Positions 61,202-64,000 of a stretch of DNA of 64,000 nt are shown here, one piece after another. Below the pieces are notes generated by a model that was not told the DNA's origin, did not search any database, and was given only the letters and a program-made list of their open reading frames with translations. This stretch comes from a virus. The translations under genes and the position numbers were made by a program. How positions within the stretch are numbered: the first letter of the stretch is position 1; the number at the start of each line of letters is the position of its first letter. The stretch covers positions 1 through 64,000 of the IMG/VR virus record IMGVR_UViG_3300047289_000053. The stretch is one strand, 5' to 3'.

Positions 61202-61384
61202 ATGAAAGGCTTAGGAGACGTAGTCGAGCATGTTGCTAAGGTAACAGGCGTTGCAGCCGCTGTTAAAGCCGTCGCAGGTGATAATTGCGGCTGTGCTGCT
61301 AGAAGAGACGCACTAAACAGGGCATTCCCATTTAATAAACCACAAGATGGCAAAGACAGCAGCTTGGACAAGAAAAGAAGGTAA
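61202..61384 (+). CDS. Small Cys-containing conserved phage protein
   Basis: 60 residues. MKGLGDVVEHVAKVTGVAAA followed by GDNCGCAARRDALNRAFPFN; the NCGC-ARR-LN pattern recurs in Bacteroidota phages. It overlaps the next gene by 38 bases in another frame. Function unknown. Confidence 0.7.
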   Translation: MKGLGDVVEHVAKVTGVAAAVKAVAGDNCGCAARRDALNRAFPFNKPQDGKDSSLDKKRR

Positions 61385-61619
61385 GGATCCAAAAGGTGGG
61401 CTTAATGCTAAAGGCGTTGCGTCATACCGACGTGAGAACCCTGGTAGTAAACTGCAGACAGCGGTGACCACTCCCCCATCTAAATTAAAGGCGGGCAGCA
61501 AAGATGCTGCTAGACGCAAGTCATTCTGTGCTCGCATGTCAGGGGTAGATGGACCAATGAAGAAGCCAAATGGCGAGCCAACAAGAAAAGCATTAGCCCT
61601 TAATAAGTGGAATTGTTGA
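61347..61619 (+). CDS. Conserved phage protein (DUF6321-like)
   Basis: 90 residues. TAAWTRKEGKDPKGGLNAKG near the start, KSFCARMSGVDGPM and KALALNKWNC near the end fit a small basic phage family I recall as DUF6321. Two conserved Cys. Probably nucleic-acid binding; function unknown. Confidence 0.78.
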   Translation: MAKTAAWTRKEGKDPKGGLNAKGVASYRRENPGSKLQTAVTTPPSKLKAGSKDAARRKSFCARMSGVDGPMKKPNGEPTRKALALNKWNC

Positions 61620-61620
61620 C

Positions 61621-61764
61621 ATGAAAAAGAAACTAAATAAGTTAGGAGTAGAAAACTCTTTGTGGAATAATATCCGTGCCAAATCCGGAAGTGGAAAGAA
61701 GCCAACTTCGGAAATGCTAAAGCAAGAAAAGAAAATTATTGCTAAAGAAAAGAAGAAAAAATAA
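61621..61764 (+). CDS. Small Lys-rich protein
   Basis: 47 residues, MKKKLNKLGVENSLWNNIRA then a very basic tail. Starts one base after the preceding stop and overlaps the next start (TAATG). Confidence 0.6.
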   Translation: MKKKLNKLGVENSLWNNIRAKSGSGKKPTSEMLKQEKKIIAKEKKKK

Positions 61765-62054
61765 TGGCAGGACGCACATCTGAATATTATAAGACTCACC
61801 CGGAGGCTAGAGCTAAACGCTTGGCTTATCAGGCTGAATATAACAAGAGAGCTGATCAATTAGAGAAACGAATTGAACTGAACCGTGAGAACCGCAAAAG
61901 AGGGACATACGGTGATAAAAATGGACCGCACGCTGGAAAAGATCTTGCTCATCATTCTAGTGGTAGATTGACTTATAAATCTCCATCAAAAAACCGAGGA
62001 GATAAAAATGACACAAAAGGAGATGTTCGTGCTAGGGGATCAAAGAAAAAATAG
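61764..62054 (+). CDS. Small basic conserved phage protein
   Basis: 96 residues. MAGRTSEYYKTHPEARAKRL, a Tyr/Arg-rich helix pattern, then GTYGDKNGPHAGKDLAHHSS and a Lys-rich end. The pattern is widespread in phages of aquatic bacteria. No function known to me. Confidence 0.75.
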   Translation: MAGRTSEYYKTHPEARAKRLAYQAEYNKRADQLEKRIELNRENRKRGTYGDKNGPHAGKDLAHHSSGRLTYKSPSKNRGDKNDTKGDVRARGSKKK

Positions 62055-62165
62055 TATATTTGTATTGTAAATGTATCACCTGTAGTGGGCGTGATATATT
62101 AAAAGATTTTTAATTGGAACACTTGTTAGTAGGGGCCACTACCCCCGAACACAAGTGTTTTTTGT
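62055..62165 (+). ncRNA. Putative structured small RNA with complementary loops
   Basis: A -7 box TATATTTG (62055-62062), then hairpin 1 with a nine-pair stem (62071-62079 with 62091-62099) and loop CTGTAGTGGGC, then hairpin 2: outer stem AACACTTGT (62118-62126) with ACAAGTGTT (62151-62159), inner stem GGGG (62132-62135) with CCCC (62142-62145), loop CCACTA (62136-62141), then a T-run. Loop 1 contains TAGTGG (62083-62088), the exact complement of loop 2. This suggests a kissing-loop or pseudoknot RNA of about 95 bases ending in a terminator. No coding frame found in it. Confidence 0.6.
62118..62165 (+). terminator. Terminator forming the end of the structured RNA
   Basis: Nine-pair outer stem plus four-pair inner stem as described above, followed by TTTTTTGTTTT (from 62158). 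It isolates the preceding operon from the HNH gene. Confidence 0.8.
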
Positions 62166-62168
62166 TTT

Positions 62169-62795
62169 ATGAAAAAGTGTTATAAATGTGGTATTATTAA
62201 ATCATTATCAGATTTTAATAATAATAAAAATAAAAAGGACGGAAAGGCTAGTGAATGCAAATATTGTAAAAATAAAATTGATAGAGAGTATAATTTTAAA
62301 AACCGCAAACCTATCAAAAAATATACTTTAGAAGAAAAATCATTAGCAATAAAATTGGCCAAAAGAAAATACAAGGAGAATAATAAAGAAAAATTAAAAA
62401 TTAAAAATAGAGAGTATGATTTACGTAATAAAGAAAAAAGAAATAAACGTATAGTAGAAAGAAGAAAAACAGATTCAATGTTTAAATTAAAAGGTCTACT
62501 TCGTCATAGGATATATGAGGTTTTTAGAAAAACAAGATGGATTAAAAATAATGGAAGTAAGGCTTTACTTGGTGCAGAATATGAAATTGTAAAGTTGCAT
62601 ATAGAAAATCAATTTGATGAACGCATGTCATGGGATAATCATGGACCTAAAACTTGGCATATAGACCACATAATTCCTTTAGCATCAGCTACAACAGAAG
62701 AAGAATTATATAAATTATGTCATTATACTAACCTTCAACCATTGTGGTGGAGTGACAATCTTAGTAAGGGTTCAAAGCTAAATTTCAATACATAA
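62169..62795 (+). CDS. HNH endonuclease with N-terminal zinc ribbon
   Basis: 208 residues. Zinc ribbon CYKCGIIKSLSDFNNNKNKK with CKYCK, a very basic linker (about 60-100), and the HNH end (TWHIDHIIPLASATTEEELY, then LCHYTNLQPLWWSDNLSKGS). It is AT-rich and stands alone behind the structured RNA; probably a mobile insertion. Confidence 0.85.
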   Translation: MKKCYKCGIIKSLSDFNNNKNKKDGKASECKYCKNKIDREYNFKNRKPIKKYTLEEKSLAIKLAKRKYKENNKEKLKIKNREYDLRNKEKRNKRIVERRKTDSMFKLKGLLRHRIYEVFRKTRWIKNNGSKALLGAEYEIVKLHIENQFDERMSWDNHGPKTWHIDHIIPLASATTEEELYKLCHYTNLQPLWWSDNLSKGSKLNFNT

Positions 62796-62803
62796 AAGTT
62801 TTA

Positions 62804-62811
62804 TATCTTTG
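62804..62811 (+). promoter_or_regulatory. Putative -7 box
   Basis: TATCTTTG matches TAnnTTTG, 20 bases before the 62832 start codon. It would restart transcription after the inserted HNH gene. No clear -33. Confidence 0.45.
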
Positions 62812-62831
62812 TGTTATAATAACATATAGAC

Positions 62832-62960
62832 ATGGCAAAGGTTACTAAGAAAACAGCGTTCAATATCAAGGAAGCAAGCAATCAAAAGTTGACAGCAACT
62901 GCACGTAAGCACTACGCAGAGAATGCTCAAGCTGCAATGAAAAACAAAAAGAAGAAATAA
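62832..62960 (+). CDS. Small Lys/Ala-rich protein
   Basis: 42 residues, MAKVTKKTAFNIKEASNQKL, helical with a basic end (KNKKKK). It ends one base before the next start codon. Function unknown. Confidence 0.6.
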   Translation: MAKVTKKTAFNIKEASNQKLTATARKHYAENAQAAMKNKKKK

Positions 62961-62961
62961 G

Positions 62962-63225
62962 ATGGGTGTTTTAAATTATATGCAGTCAGGGCGTGCTGCA
63001 GCAGTAACGCCTTCAAACAGCGATAACATTCCAAGTATCTCTGGCGGCACAAATGATGAAGGATGTATCCTTTACATTGGTGGAGCTGGTAACTTGCGTG
63101 TGTTAACTATCGGTGGAGATGACGTAATTTTCTACGCAGTTCCAGCAGGTACTACTTTACAAGTTCGTGTTCTAAGAGTTTTCTCTACAGGAACAGCAGC
63201 TACAAACATTGTTGCTCTCTGGTAA
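62962..63225 (+). CDS. Small beta-rich structural protein (spike-base-like)
   Basis: 87 residues: MQSGRAAAVTPSNSDNIPSI, LYIGGAGNLRVLTIGGDDV, then TGTAATNIVALW at the end. This pattern is found in many phages, sometimes near spike-base or decoration proteins. Probably a virion component. Overlaps the next start by one base. Confidence 0.72.
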   Translation: MGVLNYMQSGRAAAVTPSNSDNIPSISGGTNDEGCILYIGGAGNLRVLTIGGDDVIFYAVPAGTTLQVRVLRVFSTGTAATNIVALW

Positions 63226-63389
63226 TGACAGAAGAGGATTTGAAAATAGGAATCTTAAATTCGATAACTCTTATGTTATCGTTTACCACTATAGAGGCTA
63301 CTCTTCGTGTGGCGTTATTGGCTGTGTCCATAGCGTACACGGGGTTTAAGCTATATAAACTTATAAAAGAAAGAAAGAAATGGCTTTAA
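63225..63389 (+). CDS. Small membrane protein, holin candidate
   Basis: 54 residues with two hydrophobic segments (ILNSITLMLSFTTIEATL and VALLAVSIAYTGFKLY) and a basic end (KLIKERKKWL). Start overlaps the previous stop (TAATG) and the end overlaps the next gene by ten bases. Size, charge and neighbours suit a holin or small lysis regulator; no endolysin was recognised in the window, so this is inference. Confidence 0.55.
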   Translation: MTEEDLKIGILNSITLMLSFTTIEATLRVALLAVSIAYTGFKLYKLIKERKKWL

Positions 63390-63667
63390 TTGACATTTTT
63401 AAAGACGATAATGAGATCAACGAAAAGTCGGTTCTAGGCTTCGCATCATTCGCAGTATTGGTGGTCTATGGATCAGTTGACATCGTTACAGGTGCAATGC
63501 AACAGCAATTTGTTATTGAGCCCATTATTTTAGAGATTTTCGCAGGATTAACTGCAGCTTGTTTCGGTATCTCAGCATTTGAGAAAGTGAAGAACCGTGA
63601 GAACGAGACAGAAAGACAAAAAGCCCTAGGTGGCCAAATCGAGCCATATGAAGAGTCTGAAGGTTAG
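63380..63667 (+). CDS. Membrane protein, holin candidate
   Basis: 95 residues with two transmembrane segments (SVLGFASFAVLVVYGSVDIV and IILEIFAGLTAACFGISAF) and a charged C-terminus. This two-helix layout with a short loop is typical of phage holins. Next gene resembles a spanin. Confidence 0.62.
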   Translation: MALIDIFKDDNEINEKSVLGFASFAVLVVYGSVDIVTGAMQQQFVIEPIILEIFAGLTAACFGISAFEKVKNRENETERQKALGGQIEPYEESEG

Positions 63668-63674
63668 TATTATT

Positions 63675-64000
63675 ATGTTTGTTGTCAGCATGGTGCTTCT
63701 AGCTCTCTTAATGAGAGAAAGAGGCAAGAATGCTGAGTCAAGACCTAACGATACGATTACTGTTCACGACACAGCTTGGCAAATTCACGATTCAATTCGG
63801 ATTAAGAAAGTACCTGTATACAAAGAGGTGATTGTAGAGATAGCATCCAAACCGCAGATGCTACCTGATACAAACTATGCACGCTTAAAAGAGCAGTACA
63901 TGGCTTTGTTGCAGTTATATATAAACAAAGTTGTTTACAAGGATACCATCAAAGTAGGCAATTACGGGTACATTGCTGTGTTAGATACAGTTAAAGAAAA
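63675..64000 (+). CDS. Spanin-like membrane-anchored protein (partial)
   Basis: 108 codons are inside the window; the gene runs off the end. A short basic-flanked N-terminal helix (MFVVSMVLLALLMRERGK) is followed by a mixed alpha/beta periplasmic part (DTITVHDTAWQIHDSIRIKK, YARLKEQYMALLQLYINKVV). An N-terminal anchor plus coiled periplasmic domain fits an inner-membrane spanin, and it follows two holin candidates. Similar small proteins of unknown function also occur, so the call is tentative. Confidence 0.5.
   Translation, partial: MFVVSMVLLALLMRERGKNAESRPNDTITVHDTAWQIHDSIRIKKVPVYKEVIVEIASKPQMLPDTNYARLKEQYMALLQLYINKVVYKDTIKVGNYGYIAVLDTVKE

Noticed and set aside
63675-64000. The last gene joining in frame with the first fragment (base 64000 to base 1), as in a circular genome
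   Set aside because: The joined frame would be open and give 164 residues, but a one-in-three chance allows this, and an exactly 64000-base genome is unlikely. Not claimed.

Overview
The window looks like most of a tailed double-stranded DNA phage (podovirus-like plan: portal, major capsid protein, connector proteins, a large tail-nozzle protein and giant internal proteins; no tape measure, sheath or tail-tube genes seen). The host is probably a member of the Bacteroidota. Signs of this are many Bacteroidota-type -7 boxes (TAnnTTTG) just before genes, almost no Shine-Dalgarno sequences, a BACON domain in the tail protein, a VirE/BT4734-type primase, signal peptides ending before Gln, and low GC. 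No integrase, reverse transcriptase, CRISPR array or tRNA gene was recognised. Both ends cut genes.

Layout. (1) 1-7681, plus strand: a CsgG-like secreted protein, a secreted protein with a likely outer-membrane domain, a 1657-residue tail fibre with two collagen-like Gly-Thr-Ser blocks, a YadA-like head and an S74 chaperone, then two small genes and a terminator. (2) 7747-11005, minus strand: a cassette of HNH endonuclease, two-domain glycosyltransferase and GIY-YIG endonuclease. (3) 11102-35804, plus strand: packaging and virion genes, ending at a two-way terminator. (4) 35857-56462, minus strand: nucleotide metabolism (NrdA, NrdB, MazG-like), nuclease, helicase, PP-loop protein, primase-helicase, SSB-like protein, exonuclease, annealing protein, methyltransferase-like protein and about 25 small early genes, read from a promoter near 56.5 kb. 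(5) 56463-57566: a mostly non-coding control region with operators, a GC-rich structured patch, TGTACA clusters and a long AT-rich repeat whose second copy lies at 47.0 kb. (6) 57567-64000, mainly plus strand: GroEL and GroES, a winged-helix protein on the other strand, many small basic proteins, a probable structured RNA, an HNH endonuclease, and small membrane proteins that look like holin and spanin.

How it may work. Early leftward transcription makes nucleotides (ribonucleotide reductase, MazG-like), replicates DNA (primase-helicase, SSB) and recombines it (annealing protein plus exonuclease). Rightward genes build the virion, with the phage's own chaperonin pair and a third protein with GroES-like segments. 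Giant internal proteins, one with a probable ADP-ribosyltransferase domain, are likely delivered with the DNA.

The strongest candidate for an undescribed system is the glycosyltransferase at 8484-10541. Its C-terminal half looks like the TibC/Aah autotransporter O-heptosyltransferases, including the four-cysteine iron finger, and it sits beside a fibre with about 320 residues of Gly-Thr-Ser-type repeats. The inference is that the phage O-glycosylates its own fibre. Other notable points are the CsgG-like gene, a compact RNA with two complementary loops at 62.07-62.16 kb, and the duplicated TGTACA/AT-rich element.
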